A DNA stretch of 64,000 nt from Parabacteroides sp. (GCA_028689545.1 JAQVCX010000001.1:62001-126000); one strand, 5' to 3'; shown: positions 1 through 10,705, counted from the stretch's first letter. Program-made: numbers and translations. Notes: a model not told the origin generated them from the sequence alone.

Positions 1-45
1 GTTTAGGAGGTTTCTTCACTTAGGGCTCTTATATATAAACAGCTT

Positions 46-1077
46 ATGAAAGACAGATCTAAATACGAAATAAATGAGTCTCTTCTCTTACGTTACTTCA
101 ATAAACAGGTAACGGAGGAAGAGATTGGGTATGTGGAAGATTGGATACAAGCGTCGGAGGAGAACCGAAAGGTCGCCCGTGATATACATTATATTACATT
201 TGCCGTTACCACATTGCGTAATTTACAAAGTACCCCATCGGAGAAAGCATTGCGAAATGTCAAAAGAAAAATGTATCGAAAACGGTCTTGGACTCTATTT
301 AAAACGAGATTCCAACAAATAGCCGCTATTCTTTTTATCCCTTTGCTGCTGAGTTTAAGTTATTATATGTTGGAGGGGAAGCAAGAGTCACCTCGCTTGA
401 TTGAGATGCGTATGAATCCCGGTATGACAGGCTCTGTCGTCTTACCAGATGGTACTAAAGTATGGTTAAATTCAGATACTTATATCAAATATCCATCCAC
501 TTTTACTTCCGAACTGCGGGAGGTAGAATTAAATGGAGAGGCTTATTTTTCTGTAGCCAAGGAACCGAACCGCAAATTTATAGTCCACTCAAACGAGGAT
601 CAAGTCGAAATAGAGGTTCTTGGTACGGAATTTAACATCGACGCATATCGAGATAATGGATTTATTACGACGACATTGGTTTCCGGCTCAGTACGATTGT
701 CGTATATGAATACTAAAAACCAGAAGCATTCTCTATTAATGCAGCCCGACGATAGAGTAATATATGATCGAACTGGCAAGTTCGTTAATAAGCACAAAGC
801 CGATGTAGAAAGGGATATCTCGTGGAGAGATGGAACGATTATTCTAAAAGAGACTCCATTAAAAGAGGTGTTATGGACATTGAGCAAACGTTTCAATGTG
901 GAGTTTGAGGTTCGGAACCAGCGTTTACAATCGAGTTCTTTTACAGGTATATTTAAGAACCAACGGTTGGAGAGGATTTTAGAATATTTCAAAATAGCAT
1001 CTCATGTTAATTACTCAATACACCAAGAGACAGGAAAAGATGGTGAGATATTAAAAAAGAAAGTGATAGTATATTAA
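46..1077 (+). CDS. FecR-family anti-sigma factor (DUF4974 C-terminus)
   Basis: A 343-residue inner-membrane anti-sigma regulator of the FecR type. It relays ligand occupancy from the TonB-dependent receptor encoded next to it to a cytoplasmic ECF sigma factor. The cytoplasmic N-terminal part (about 1-90) is followed by one membrane helix near residues 92-109. The periplasmic FecR domain carries the hallmark LPDGTKVWLNSDTYIKYP at about 133-150 and is followed by a DUF4974-like end (about 265-343). The partner sigma gene is not seen and presumably lies before the window start, as in locus 3 where sigma directly precedes FecR. The SusC gene follows after 125 bp. Family assignment is secure; the pairing with this SusC is inference from order. 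Confidence 0.93.
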   Translation: MKDRSKYEINESLLLRYFNKQVTEEEIGYVEDWIQASEENRKVARDIHYITFAVTTLRNLQSTPSEKALRNVKRKMYRKRSWTLFKTRFQQIAAILFIPLLLSLSYYMLEGKQESPRLIEMRMNPGMTGSVVLPDGTKVWLNSDTYIKYPSTFTSELREVELNGEAYFSVAKEPNRKFIVHSNEDQVEIEVLGTEFNIDAYRDNGFITTTLVSGSVRLSYMNTKNQKHSLLMQPDDRVIYDRTGKFVNKHKADVERDISWRDGTIILKETPLKEVLWTLSKRFNVEFEVRNQRLQSSSFTGIFKNQRLERILEYFKIASHVNYSIHQETGKDGEILKKKVIVY

Positions 1078-1202
1078 TTGTTTAACCTTAAAATTGTAAA
1101 AGACATGAAACAAACTTAGTCTGATTAGTGGATGAATAACTTATCCGCAAAAAGTAAACAGTGATTTTCTAACATTTAAACCATTAAAAATAATACAAAT
1201 CT

Positions 1203-4200
1203 ATGGGAAACATCTATAGTATTCATAGCAGAATGCCATTGCGTATGAAATTAGCTAGCATGCTGTTAATTGGATCAATCAGTATGGCCAATGCCGCTAC
1301 AGGGTATGGGCAATCTGCCTTATTATCCATCAAGGCTCAAAACGAATCAGTCCAAAATGTATTAGAAGAGATCGAGAGTCAATCTGAATACAGCTTTTTC
1401 TATGATAATAAGCAAATTAACACAAGAAGAAAAGTGTCTATCAAGAGTGAGGGAAAAGATATTTTCTCTGTACTTGATGACCTGTTTGGTGACACCAATA
1501 TCACTTATAAGATATTGGATAAAAACATCATCTTGTCTGTAAAAGATACGAATCCGGAAACAGGAGTTTCTGCCAAATTACAGTCTTTCAAAAAGATTAC
1601 GGGTGTGATTACGGATCAGAATGGTGAGCCGATTATTGGAGCGAACGTTGTGGTGAAAGGTTCTACGGTCGGTACGATTACCGGATTGGATGGGGATTTT
1701 ATACTGGAGGTGCCGGATAAAGCGATTCTATTAGTCTCGTACATCGGCTATGTGCAAAAAGAGATTCCTGTAAACAGCGCTTCTGTATATACAATTAAGT
1801 TACAAGAAGATACACAAAAGCTAGATGAGGTGATCGTTACCGCTTTGGGTATCAAGAGGGAAGAGAAAGCCTTGGGCTATTCCGTACAGAAAGTGGGAGG
1901 AGAGGAGCTTTCCGTAGTGAAAGGTACGGATGTGGCGAGTAGCTTGACCGGTAAGATTGCGGGTTTGTCTATCAATAACAGCTCCGAGATATCCGAGAAA
2001 CCTGAGTTGAAATTAAGAGGAGAGGATCCGTTGGTGGTTATAGACGGTGTGGCTTACGGCAATATGACTTTAAGCGATATCAGCGCGGATGATATCGAGA
2101 GTATCGATGTATTAAAAGGCGCTACCGCTTCCGCTTTGTATGGTGTTAGAGGGCGTGCCGGTGCGGTGATGATCACGACGAAGAAGAGTGGGAAAGAAGG
2201 TACTTTAACAGTAAATGTATCTAATAACACGATGTTTAGCGTAGGATATCTGAATATGCCTAAGGCTCAAGCTGGATACAGTACCGGAAACTATGGGAAA
2301 CTCGAATATAACAGCGGTAATGTGTGGGGTGACTATATGGATGGTCATGAGGTAGAGCAATATGACCCCGAGACCATGGAGCTAAAGAAAATGCCTTTAT
2401 TATCCAAAGGTCGTGATAATATCCCTAATTTCATGCGTCCTAGCTTGGTGACAAATACAAACGTGAATATTTCTCAATCCGGAAAATTAGGCGGTTTCCG
2501 TGTATCGGCCACTCAAGTACATCATAACGGGCAGTTCCCGAACTCGTCCTTGGATAAATATATCATTAACGGTGGAGGTAATATTACTTATAATAAATTT
2601 AAGTTGGATGCCAGTTTCTCTTATAAGAAAGAGAAGGCCCCTAATATGCCGAAGGTGGATTATGGTGGGGGTAATATTCTGTACAATATGTTAGTCTGGG
2701 GTGGTACGGAATATGATATCCGTGATTTTAAGAATTACTGGAAAGTAAAAGATCAACAGCAAAACTGGGGATTTACTTCCTGGTATGATAACCCATACTA
2801 TATTATGCATGAGCGGATAGATCAAAGAGATAATAATCTGTTTAATACGAACTTGACGTTGAGTTATGAGATTCTGAAGAATCTCTCGGTGATGTTCCGT
2901 TCCGGTTATGATAATTATAGCAATAATCAAGAGAAGCGTCAGTCCGTAGGCGATAGTGGCGAGAAGAGAGGTTATTATTTCTATGGAGACAAAGACGGGT
3001 CTAGTTTCAATAATGACTTGATCGTGAATGGCGATTTCAAATGGAAAGATTTTGGTATCGATGTGATAGGTGGTCTTTCTTCTTATTGGTATCAAACGGC
3101 GGAATTCACTTCTAATACTCGTGGAGGCTTGTCTGTTCCTGGTTTTTATTCCTTGAATGCCTCGGTAGAACGTCCGGCTGTGGAAAAGAAGATAAAGGAG
3201 AAGGCCTTGTATAGCGTTTACGGTAAAGTTGGTTTATCTTGGAGAAGCGGTATCTACGTAGATGTGACTGGACGTAATGACTGGTCTTCTACCTTGCCCT
3301 CCGATTCCCGGTCTTATTTCTATCCATCCGTGTCCGGGAGCTTTATCCCGACCGCATTTTATAATCCGATAGAAGAAGTGCTCGATTTCTGGAAGATACG
3401 TGCCTCTTGGACGGTAGCAAAGAAGGATTTGGACGTATATGATATCAATCGGGTATTCGAGGTCGCTACCGATGTTTGGAATGGAATGTCTACAGCTACT
3501 TACCCTACCAAATTGCGTGATCCGAATATTAAGCCGGAAACGGAGAACTCTTACGAATTAGGAACGGATTTCCGTTTCTTCAATAATCGCCTAGGATTGG
3601 ATTATACCTACTTTACCCGATTGCGTTATGACCGATTGATCGAGGCGAATATCTCCCAGGCTTCCGGTTCAGAGAAGATCATTACGAATACATCGGAAGA
3701 GTTGCGGCAGAAAGGTATGGAAATCACGATATCCGGAAAGCCGGTCGTGACGAAGGAGTTTAATTGGGAGAGTGCTCTGAATATCTCTTATTGGCATTGG
3801 TATTACGACAAGCTGGATCCCGTACATAGTTCCAAAGATCCTCGTATTGGTGAAGGGGAACGCTATGACAAGTTCTTTATGACCGATTGGGAAACGGATC
3901 ATGCGGGCAATATCGTTCATCAAGCGGGTCTACCGTAAAGATAAGTTTGAGACCGTAATGGGATATAAGGATCCTAAATGCTATCTGGGTTGGACGAATA
4001 AATTCTCCTATAAGAATATTGATTTAAGTATCTCCATTGATGGTCGTATCGGTGGATTGATGTATTCTTGGACGGAGCAAGCGATGTGGAATTCGGGAGC
4101 GCATCCGGATAGTGATAATCAATGGCGTTATGATGAGGTGGTTAATGGTAAGCAAAACTATATCGGACAAGGTGTGAAAGTGGTCAGCGGTTCCGCTTCT

Positions 4201-4554
4201 TACGATCCGTATGGCAAAGTGCAGGAAGATACCCGGGTATTTGCCCCGAATGATGTCCCTGTTTCATACCAGAATTATACACAAGTATATAATGAGAATC
4301 CGTGGGACCATCAAGCTCGGCAAAATATTAAAGACGCTTCTTTCATCAAACTGAGAGAAGTCGCTTTGAACTATACGTTGCCTGCCTCTATCGCACAGAA
4401 AATCTTGATGAAGAATGTGCGGGTAGGTGTGATCGGACAGAACTTATTGATGTGGACGAAAGAGTTTAAGTTCTCTGATCCGGATCGTGGAAAAGAAAAC
4501 TTGAATACGCCGACCGCACGATATATTGGTTTTAATATTAATTTAACACTTTAA
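1203..4554 (+). pseudogene. SusC-like TonB-dependent receptor with STN domain, split by a frameshift
   Basis: Outer-membrane TonB-dependent channel of the SusC/RagA family, about 1,117 residues if repaired. The first frame (1203-3938, 911 aa) has a signal peptide ending near MANA (about 31), an STN domain for signalling to FecR (about 45-110), a carboxypeptidase-regulatory-like domain (about 131-215), the plug, and most of the barrel. It stops at 3936-3938. The next frame (open from about 3901 to 4554) continues the barrel without a gap and ends in a typical aromatic/hydrophobic barrel strand (FNINLTL). One base too many, probably in the GGG near 3927-3929, explains the break: removing it gives HQAVYRKDKFETVMGY. 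Either the receptor is inactive in this strain or this is a sequencing error. The downstream SusD gene starts 13 bp after the second frame and is intact. Confidence 0.88.
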
Positions 4555-4567
4555 TAGCAAATAGATT

Positions 4568-6082
4568 ATGAAAAAGATATTTTCGTCTTTATTGATATCT
4601 CTGGCGTTGGTCTCTTGTGGAGATTTTGACGAGGTCAACCTTAATCCGGATACTCCAACTACAGTTACTCCGGACTTCTTGGCGACTCGTATCATCTTGA
4701 AAACAACAGAGAGTGATAACGGTAAATGGTTTATCTCTGATTCTTGGTTGATGAAAACGACTTCATTTACCGAGCATATGGAATGGTTCCTCTATAATAA
4801 ATTCGAGCGAGATAACTTTAAAAGTTACTATCATTTAATGGATGCCCAGAAAATGCTGGAACTGGCGGAAGCAAATACAGATATGTCGGAGGAAGATAAG
4901 AACGCTTACCGGGCATTGAATCATTTTATCCGTTCTTATATATTCTATGGAGCAACCATGTCGATGGGAGATGTCCCTTGTTCCGAGGCGATCAAGGGAG
5001 AGAAAGAGGGTATTTTTTCTCCTAAATACGATACTCAAGAAGAAGTGTTCGCTACGATCTTAAAGGAACTGCGTGAGGCTTCGGAATTGTTCGCTAAGGC
5101 TTCGACTCTGAATGGCGATCCTGTTTTTGGCGGTGACGTGAGTACATGGCAACGTACCGTGAATAGCTTTACGCTTCGGGTCTTGAATATGTTGAGTAAG
5201 AAACAGACGGTAGGCGATATGAATGTGCGTTCCCTGTTTGAACAAGTAGCGGCAGAGCCGTTGATGCGTAGTGAGGCGGATTCGTATCAACGGGTATATG
5301 ATGCCGGGAAAAGCGCTCAATGGTATCCGTTCTATTATGAGAAGCAAAATTTCTGGTCTTATCCGGTAATGACATCTTTTATGGTGGATATGATGAAGAA
5401 CCTAGGAGACAAACGTCTTTTCTTTTATGCGGAACCGGCTCCTGATTTATCCTCAAACCCGGGAGATTCCTTTGATGCGTATAGCGGTGTGAATCCTGTG
5501 TTAGAATATGGACAGGTGCAAGCCGAGTTTACAAAAGGATTGCATTCCCCGATTAATAAGCGATATTATCGGGTCGCTGAAGGAGAGCCGGTTAAGTTTA
5601 TAGCTTACTCGGAATTGCAATTTATCTTGGCGGAAGCCGCTTTGCGTGGTTGGAAAACCCCTTCTTCCGCGAAAGAACATTATGAGAATGGCGTGAGAGC
5701 TGCCATGAACTTTACCACGGAGAACACTCCGGAGGAATATCGCCATGGAGCGACGATCGATGCGGCTTACGTAGATGATTATCTAAATGGAAAAGCTAAA
5801 TTTGATGCCAAGAATGGATTGGAACAGATCATGACTCAAAAGTTGATAGGATCTTTCTTCCAATTGAAGTTTAATTCGTACTACGATTATCGTCGTACCG
5901 GATACCCTCGTGTCCCGATTGATCCGGCGACTAACATGAATGAAGTGAAGACTCAATTACCGATTCGTTGGATGTACCCTGATGAGGAATATTCTCAGAA
6001 CCGGACAAATATTGAGGAAGCGATCCAAAGACAGTTTGGTGGTAATGATACACCCAACGATGTGATGTGGTTATTGAAATAA
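4568..6082 (+). CDS. SusD/RagB-like surface lipoprotein
   Basis: A 504-residue nutrient-binding lipoprotein that caps the neighbouring SusC channel on the cell surface. The N-terminus is a lipoprotein signal (ISLALVSCGDF, lipid cysteine about residue 17). The early FDEVNLNPDTPT segment and overall pattern fit the SusD-like_2 branch (PF12771) rather than the classical SusD domain. It starts 13 bp after the end of the SusC reading and is followed after 9 bp by the phosphatase-fold lipoprotein, so all three are probably co-transcribed. The ligand cannot be read from sequence. No frame problem is seen here although its SusC partner is broken. Confidence 0.93.
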   Translation: MKKIFSSLLISLALVSCGDFDEVNLNPDTPTTVTPDFLATRIILKTTESDNGKWFISDSWLMKTTSFTEHMEWFLYNKFERDNFKSYYHLMDAQKMLELAEANTDMSEEDKNAYRALNHFIRSYIFYGATMSMGDVPCSEAIKGEKEGIFSPKYDTQEEVFATILKELREASELFAKASTLNGDPVFGGDVSTWQRTVNSFTLRVLNMLSKKQTVGDMNVRSLFEQVAAEPLMRSEADSYQRVYDAGKSAQWYPFYYEKQNFWSYPVMTSFMVDMMKNLGDKRLFFYAEPAPDLSSNPGDSFDAYSGVNPVLEYGQVQAEFTKGLHSPINKRYYRVAEGEPVKFIAYSELQFILAEAALRGWKTPSSAKEHYENGVRAAMNFTTENTPEEYRHGATIDAAYVDDYLNGKAKFDAKNGLEQIMTQKLIGSFFQLKFNSYYDYRRTGYPRVPIDPATNMNEVKTQLPIRWMYPDEEYSQNRTNIEEAIQRQFGGNDTPNDVMWLLK

Positions 6083-6091
6083 GATTATTTT

Positions 6092-7126
6092 ATGAGAATT
6101 CATTGGTTCTGTTTAGTATTGGCGGCGGTCTTCATGACCGCTTGCCATTCCAGTAAGGATATTAAGGTCTTACAATTTAATATCTGGCAGGAAGGTACGG
6201 TCGTGGAGAATGGTTTCCCGGCTATTGTGGAAAATATTATAGCGTTGGACCCAGACTTGGTTACTTTCAGTGAGGTGCGTAATTATAATGATGTTTCTTT
6301 TATACCCCATTTGCTGTCGGAGTTGGAGAAACATGGCGTTAAATATTACGGAAAGGAAAGCGTGAGTACGGGTATCTTGTCGAAGTATGAGATACAATCG
6401 CAAGAAGTGGTTTATCCCTTAAAAAATGACCGGGGATCTGTTATTAAGGCAACTATTCAAATAAAAGGGAAAGAGATTGTTTTGTATTCCGCTCATTTGG
6501 ATTGGCTGAATTGCTCTTCTTATTTACCTCGGGGATATGATGGTTGCACATGGAAAAAGATGGAGCAACCTATCGTGGATGTTGATTCCATATTGGCGGA
6601 TAACAGGGCTTCTTTCCGGGATGATGAGGTGCGGGCGATTGTAGAGGATGCCCGGAAAGAACGGGAACAAGGACGAATTGTCATGATCGGTGGTGATTTT
6701 AACGAACCTTCCCATTTGGATTGGCAAGCCGATACGAAAGATATTAGGGAACATCGGGGAATAGTTGTTAATTGGGATTGTTCCATGCTCTTAGCCAAAG
6801 ATGGTTATAAGGATGCTTTCCGTGAGATTTATCCGGATCCGGTCGCTTATCCTGGATTTACTTTCCCCGCAAATAACCCTAAGGTTGATTTAAGCAAATT
6901 GGCTTGGTCTCCGGAGGCGGACGATCGGGAAAGAATCGATTTTATTTATTATTATCCAGACAGGTCTATCGCACTGAAAGACATACAGGTCGTTGGTCCG
7001 GAAGGATCTGTCTTATATGGGGAACGTACGGAAAAGGATCTCGACAGTCAAGATCCTATTATCGCCCCTACGGGGATATGGCCTACAGATCATAAAGCTT
7101 TGCTAGCTACATTCGAAGTGAAATAA
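6092..7126 (+). CDS. Secreted endonuclease/exonuclease/phosphatase-fold lipoprotein
   Basis: A 344-residue enzyme of the EEP (DNase I/sphingomyelinase/inositol phosphatase) superfamily. A lipoprotein signal is visible (AAVFMTACHSS, cysteine about residue 18). The metal and catalytic motifs appear in order: DLVTFSEVRN (Glu for metal), LYSAHLDW (His), MIGGDFNEPSHLDW (Asp/Asn) and the terminal PTDHKALLATFEV (Asp-His). It is last in the FecR-SusC-SusD locus, 9 bp after susD, so the locus probably handles a phosphodiester or phosphomonoester substrate (phospholipid, inositol phosphate or nucleic acid). The fold and catalytic residues are well supported; the substrate is unknown. Confidence 0.85.
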   Translation: MRIHWFCLVLAAVFMTACHSSKDIKVLQFNIWQEGTVVENGFPAIVENIIALDPDLVTFSEVRNYNDVSFIPHLLSELEKHGVKYYGKESVSTGILSKYEIQSQEVVYPLKNDRGSVIKATIQIKGKEIVLYSAHLDWLNCSSYLPRGYDGCTWKKMEQPIVDVDSILADNRASFRDDEVRAIVEDARKEREQGRIVMIGGDFNEPSHLDWQADTKDIREHRGIVVNWDCSMLLAKDGYKDAFREIYPDPVAYPGFTFPANNPKVDLSKLAWSPEADDRERIDFIYYYPDRSIALKDIQVVGPEGSVLYGERTEKDLDSQDPIIAPTGIWPTDHKALLATFEVK

Positions 7127-7128
7127 AA

Positions 7129-7179
7129 AGAGATGGGGTAAGAACGAGGATCGATATCCTTGTTACTTACCCCATCTCT
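7129..7179. terminator. Bidirectional terminator between convergent genes
   Basis: A long hairpin whose outer stem is AGAGATGGGGTAAG pairing with CTTACCCCATCTCT and whose inner stem is GAGGAT/ATCCT. It lies between the converging phosphatase-fold gene (+) and the YidE-type transporter (-), and is A-rich upstream, so it can serve both strands. Confidence 0.8.
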
Positions 7180-7208
7180 CAAATAAGAACGCTGAATACT
7201 AAAATCTA

Positions 7209-8807
7209 TCAGACGATCAAATTCGCTATCATTTGTATAAACAAGATCAAGAATACCATCGCTATTGGATAGACCGTAGCGTAGGCTACGCTTGGGGCTG
7301 GGCTATCAGTCATGGAATCCGCGGCGGCGAGTCCCGGCGTACTGGTCATGCCTCCGGCGATTGTTCCTACCAGATCTAGTATATTGATCTTGAAATAATA
7401 ATATCCTATTAGTAAGGCGATGACCATGGGAACCATCGTTATGGCGATGCCGACTCCAAATAAGGTCAAGCCGCTCGATTGGAAGGTAGAAACCAAATTT
7501 ACACCGGCGGATGTTCCTACCTCGGAGAGGAATAACAATAATCCCAATTGGCGAAGCAGGTTATTGGCGGAACCGGACATAGACCAGATGATCGGACCGG
7601 TCTTGCCGATGGCGCTTAATACCAGGGCTACTATTAGGATACCACCCGTCAAGCCCGGGGAAAACGAGATGGTATCGGAGAAAGATATATTTAATTTCCC
7701 GAATAAGACTCCGAGCACGATACCCATGGCGATCGGGAAAAAGTCCGTATCCGAAAGACGTTTCTCATCATTGCCTATGAATTGGGCGAGTTCATTTACG
7801 CTTTCTTTCTCTCCTGCTACCATCAGCTTATCGCCGAATTTCAATACCAAGTTAGGTTCGGGAGAGAGGTCGATACCGCTTCGGCGTACACGTGTTACCG
7901 TACATTCGAATGTGCCTTGTAGGTTCAGATGTCCAAGTGATTTGTTGATAATGCTTTTGTTGGTCAGTAACAGAGATTGTAGGGTCTGGCCGCTGCTCAA
8001 GGGTAAATCTCCCTCGATGCGTTCTCCGAGTAGTATGGTTAATTGATCCAACGATTTATCTGTACCTACGGCTTTCACGTAATCACTTTCATGCAATAAG
8101 GTATGTGGGGTTGGCATGGAGGTGACATTCTCGTGTTTGATGCGCGAGACTACGGCACCTGTCATGGCCCGTACCTGCAATTGCGCCAGGCTTTTCCCGA
8201 AGATGTTTTTATTTGTCACCTTAAAGGCCGCGGTATGTAAGGTCGGATACTGGCTTTTCCGTTGATCCTCCAGTCTTTTCGCCTCGGCGATTAGATCTTT
8301 GCGAAGTAGCTTAGGCAATAGCTTAACAAAAAGGATTACGCCGATCACGCCGAAAGGATAGGCGATACCGTAAGCGATAGAGGCAGCGGAGGATTGCGTG
8401 GAATCGATCGCTACCGCCAAACCGGGTGTGCTGGTCAAGGCTCCGGCTATCAGCCCGACAATACTCGGCGTATCGATATCTAGCAGATACTTGAATATCA
8501 CTCCTGTGAGACAAGCCGAGCCTACTATCAACAATGTGAGTATAATCAACGTCTTTCCTTTCGATCGGAACGAGTCGAAAAATCCAGGTCCCGCTTGTAT
8601 ACCAATGGTGAAGATGAATAACACCAGTCCCATATTCCCCAGTTCCTTAGGGATGATGACACCGAAATGGCCGAATAACAAGGCGATGAAGATAACCGCC
8701 GATACGTCTAGAGAGAGGCCCTTGATTTGTATCCTGCCCAGCATGAACCCAAGCGCTATGATCAGGAATAAAGCGAAATAAGAGGATTGAAGCAATGTCT
8801 CAAACAT
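7209..8807 (-). CDS. AspT/YidE/YbjL-family transporter
   Basis: A 532-residue polytopic membrane protein of the aspartate:alanine exchanger family. Two internally duplicated membrane halves contain matching motifs (GLIAGALTSTPGLAVA in the first half, GTIAGGMTSTPGLAAA near the end). They flank two TrkA-C/RCK-type cytoplasmic regulatory domains at about 190-350. This is the architecture of the putative transporters YidE and YbjL. The gene stands alone, divergent from truA and convergent with the phosphatase-fold gene. Substrate unknown; anion or dicarboxylate/amino-acid exchange is the family expectation. Confidence 0.9.
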   Translation of the reverse strand: MFETLLQSSYFALFLIIALGFMLGRIQIKGLSLDVSAVIFIALLFGHFGVIIPKELGNMGLVLFIFTIGIQAGPGFFDSFRSKGKTLIILTLLIVGSACLTGVIFKYLLDIDTPSIVGLIAGALTSTPGLAVAIDSTQSSAASIAYGIAYPFGVIGVILFVKLLPKLLRKDLIAEAKRLEDQRKSQYPTLHTAAFKVTNKNIFGKSLAQLQVRAMTGAVVSRIKHENVTSMPTPHTLLHESDYVKAVGTDKSLDQLTILLGERIEGDLPLSSGQTLQSLLLTNKSIINKSLGHLNLQGTFECTVTRVRRSGIDLSPEPNLVLKFGDKLMVAGEKESVNELAQFIGNDEKRLSDTDFFPIAMGIVLGVLFGKLNISFSDTISFSPGLTGGILIVALVLSAIGKTGPIIWSMSGSANNLLRQLGLLLFLSEVGTSAGVNLVSTFQSSGLTLFGVGIAITMVPMVIALLIGYYYFKINILDLVGTIAGGMTSTPGLAAADSMTDSPAPSVAYATVYPIAMVFLILFIQMIANLIV

Positions 8808-8891
8808 GTTAGATAGTTTAGATGTGAAGCATTTCAGACCGCGAAATTAAACTTTTTAGTCCATTTGGGCAATGGCTTGGCTGGATTTCTG

Positions 8892-8899
8892 TACCTTTG
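8892..8899 (+). promoter_or_regulatory. Bacteroidetes -7 element for truA
   Basis: TACCTTTG matches the TAnnTTTG -7 consensus, 37 bp before the truA start. No TTTG sits at the ideal 19-21 bp spacing; the nearest is 24 bp away, so the -33 half is weak. Confidence 0.45.
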
Positions 8900-8935
8900 T
8901 GCCGTATTTTATAAGATAAAGTAAAGAGTATAAGC

Positions 8936-9694
8936 GTGAGACGATATTTTATATATCTGGGATATAACGGAAAGAATTTCCGGGGTTGGCAGATCCAGCC
9001 GAATGGTATGACGGTGCAGCAATCTATAGAGGAGGCCTTGGCTACTTTAATGCGTGAGCCGGTTCCTGTCGTGGGAGCTGGGCGTACCGATGCCGGTGTG
9101 CATGCTCGCTCAATGATCGCCCATTTTGATCGGGAGGAACCGATCGGGGATCTGGCGTTTCTTGCTGAGAAGTTGAACCGGCTTCTTCCTAAAGATATCG
9201 CCATTTATAAGGTCGTTCCTGTCATACCGGAAGCGCATGCCCGCTTCGACGCTACTTCACGAACCTATAAATATTATATTACGACAAAGAAAGATCCGTT
9301 TAATTACGAGTTGGTCTATAAACTTCCCGGTCGTTTGGATTTCGAGGCGATGAACGAGGCGTGTAAGGTCTTATTCGATTATATCGACTTTACGAGTTTC
9401 AGTAAGTTGCATACGGATGTAAAGACGAATAATTGCCATATCCAACATGCGGGTTGGACGCAAGAAGGGGGTGTCTGGGTGTTTACGATCCGTGCCGACC
9501 GTTTCCTCCGTAATATGGTGCGTGCGATCGTGGGTACTTTGCTAGAGGTAGGAAGAGGACGCTTGACAATAGACGGCTTCCGAAACGTGATTGAGGCAAA
9601 GGATCGTTGCAAGGCCGGAACCTCCGTGCCGGGACACGCCCTGTTCCTGGTAGATGTCACGTATCCGGAGAAACTCTTTCTAGTTGACAGTTGA
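8936..9694 (+). CDS. truA: tRNA pseudouridine(38-40) synthase TruA
   Basis: A 252-residue enzyme converting uridine to pseudouridine at positions 38-40 of the tRNA anticodon arm. The start is recognised as TruA ([18 protein letters not shown]) and the catalytic aspartate lies in [12 protein letters not shown] (about residue 52). Later conserved blocks include [12 protein letters not shown] and [19 protein letters not shown]. The start codon is GTG at 8936, which gives the usual family N-terminus; no ATG fits. The last codons and stop (VDS, TGA) lie inside a TTGACAG-type repeat, so the C-terminal tail has been supplied by repeat DNA. The downstream EamA gene begins 114 bp later. Confidence 0.96.
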   Translation: MRRYFIYLGYNGKNFRGWQIQPNGMTVQQSIEEALATLMREPVPVVGAGRTDAGVHARSMIAHFDREEPIGDLAFLAEKLNRLLPKDIAIYKVVPVIPEAHARFDATSRTYKYYITTKKDPFNYELVYKLPGRLDFEAMNEACKVLFDYIDFTSFSKLHTDVKTNNCHIQHAGWTQEGGVWVFTIRADRFLRNMVRAIVGTLLEVGRGRLTIDGFRNVIEAKDRCKAGTSVPGHALFLVDVTYPEKLFLVDS

Positions 9695-9806
9695 CAAGTG
9701 ACAGTTGACAGTCGCGCAAAGCGATAAAAACTGTCAACCATCCCTTGCGTCTCTCAACAATCACCCTCTCATAAACTATCAACTGTCAACTATCAACTGT
9801 CAACTA
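9681..9806. repeat. Inverted clusters of TTGACAGT/AACTGTCA words
   Basis: The left cluster (9681-9712) repeats AGTTGACAGTTGACA-type words. The right cluster (9773-9806) repeats the complement, ACTATCAACTGTCAACT. An isolated AACTGTCAAC lies at 9730-9739. Together they can fold into a long hairpin between truA and the EamA gene. The left cluster contains the truA stop codon and the right cluster ends 2 bp before the next ATG. Confidence 0.85.
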
Positions 9807-9808
9807 AT

Positions 9809-10705
9809 ATGTGGTTATCTTTAGCCTTCCTCTCCGCCTTCTTGTTAGGTTGTTACGAGGTCAATAAAAAAATGTCGTTAAACGGGAATGCCGTTATTCC
9901 CGTTTTATTCTTCAATACGCTCATAAGCAGTTTGATTTTCGTTCCGTTCATCTTGCTCTCTTTCTATACGGATTGGTTGGATGGAACGATGGTGTATGTG
10001 CCCCGTGCCTCTTTGGAGGATCATGTGAAAGTGTTGATAAAGGCCGTGATCGTCTTATCTTCTTGGATATCGGGGTATTTTGCCTTGAAGCATCTGCCGC
10101 TGACGATAACCGGGCCGATCAAGGCTAGCCAGCCCGTGCTTACGCTACTGGGCGCGATGCTTCTTTTCGGGGAGCGGCTGAATCTATTTCAATGGGTCGG
10201 AGTCTTGCTTTCTATCGCTTCCTTTTATCTCCTTTCCTCTTCGGGGAAGAAAGAAGGAATTAATTTCGCCCATAATAAATGGATCTTTTTCACGGTCTTG
10301 TCTATCTTGACCGGGGCGATGAGCGGATTATATGATAAGCATTTGATGCGTAGCATGGATATTATGACGGTGCAAGTCTGGTTTAATGTCTATCAATGTG
10401 TTATCATGTCGTTCATCCTATTGTTCCTCTGGTATCCGAACCGGAAAAGAAGCACGCCTTTCCAATGGCGATGGAACATTGTTTTTATCTCTGTATTCTT
10501 ATGTATAGCGGATTGGGTCTATTTTTATGCCTTGACATTCCCGGACTCCATGATCTCGATCGTATCGATGGTACGCCGGAGTAACGTACTGGTGACATTC
10601 TTGGCGGGAGCCATCTTCTTCCATGAAAAAAACTTAAAGAACAAGGCGATCGACTTATTCCTTGTGTTGTTAGGAATGATATTCTTATATTTGGGGACAA
10701 AATAG
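9809..10705 (+). CDS. EamA-family drug/metabolite transporter
   Basis: A 298-residue inner-membrane protein with about ten hydrophobic helices arranged as two EamA repeats, typical of the drug/metabolite transporter superfamily. The repeat ends are recognisable: LTITGPIKASQPVLTLLGA in the first half and SIVSMVRRSNVLVTFLAGA in the second, each followed by an acidic FGERL or FHEKN turn. The gene is followed after 11 bp by the DUF3256 gene, so the two are probably co-transcribed. Substrate unknown. Confidence 0.88.
   Translation: MWLSLAFLSAFLLGCYEVNKKMSLNGNAVIPVLFFNTLISSLIFVPFILLSFYTDWLDGTMVYVPRASLEDHVKVLIKAVIVLSSWISGYFALKHLPLTITGPIKASQPVLTLLGAMLLFGERLNLFQWVGVLLSIASFYLLSSSGKKEGINFAHNKWIFFTVLSILTGAMSGLYDKHLMRSMDIMTVQVWFNVYQCVIMSFILLFLWYPNRKRSTPFQWRWNIVFISVFLCIADWVYFYALTFPDSMISIVSMVRRSNVLVTFLAGAIFFHEKNLKNKAIDLFLVLLGMIFLYLGTK

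Noticed and set aside
7420..8046. 208-codon open frame on the plus strand opposite the YidE-type transporter
   Set aside because: Shadow of the real minus-strand gene; low-complexity translation without family features. Many similar antisense frames across the window were dropped.
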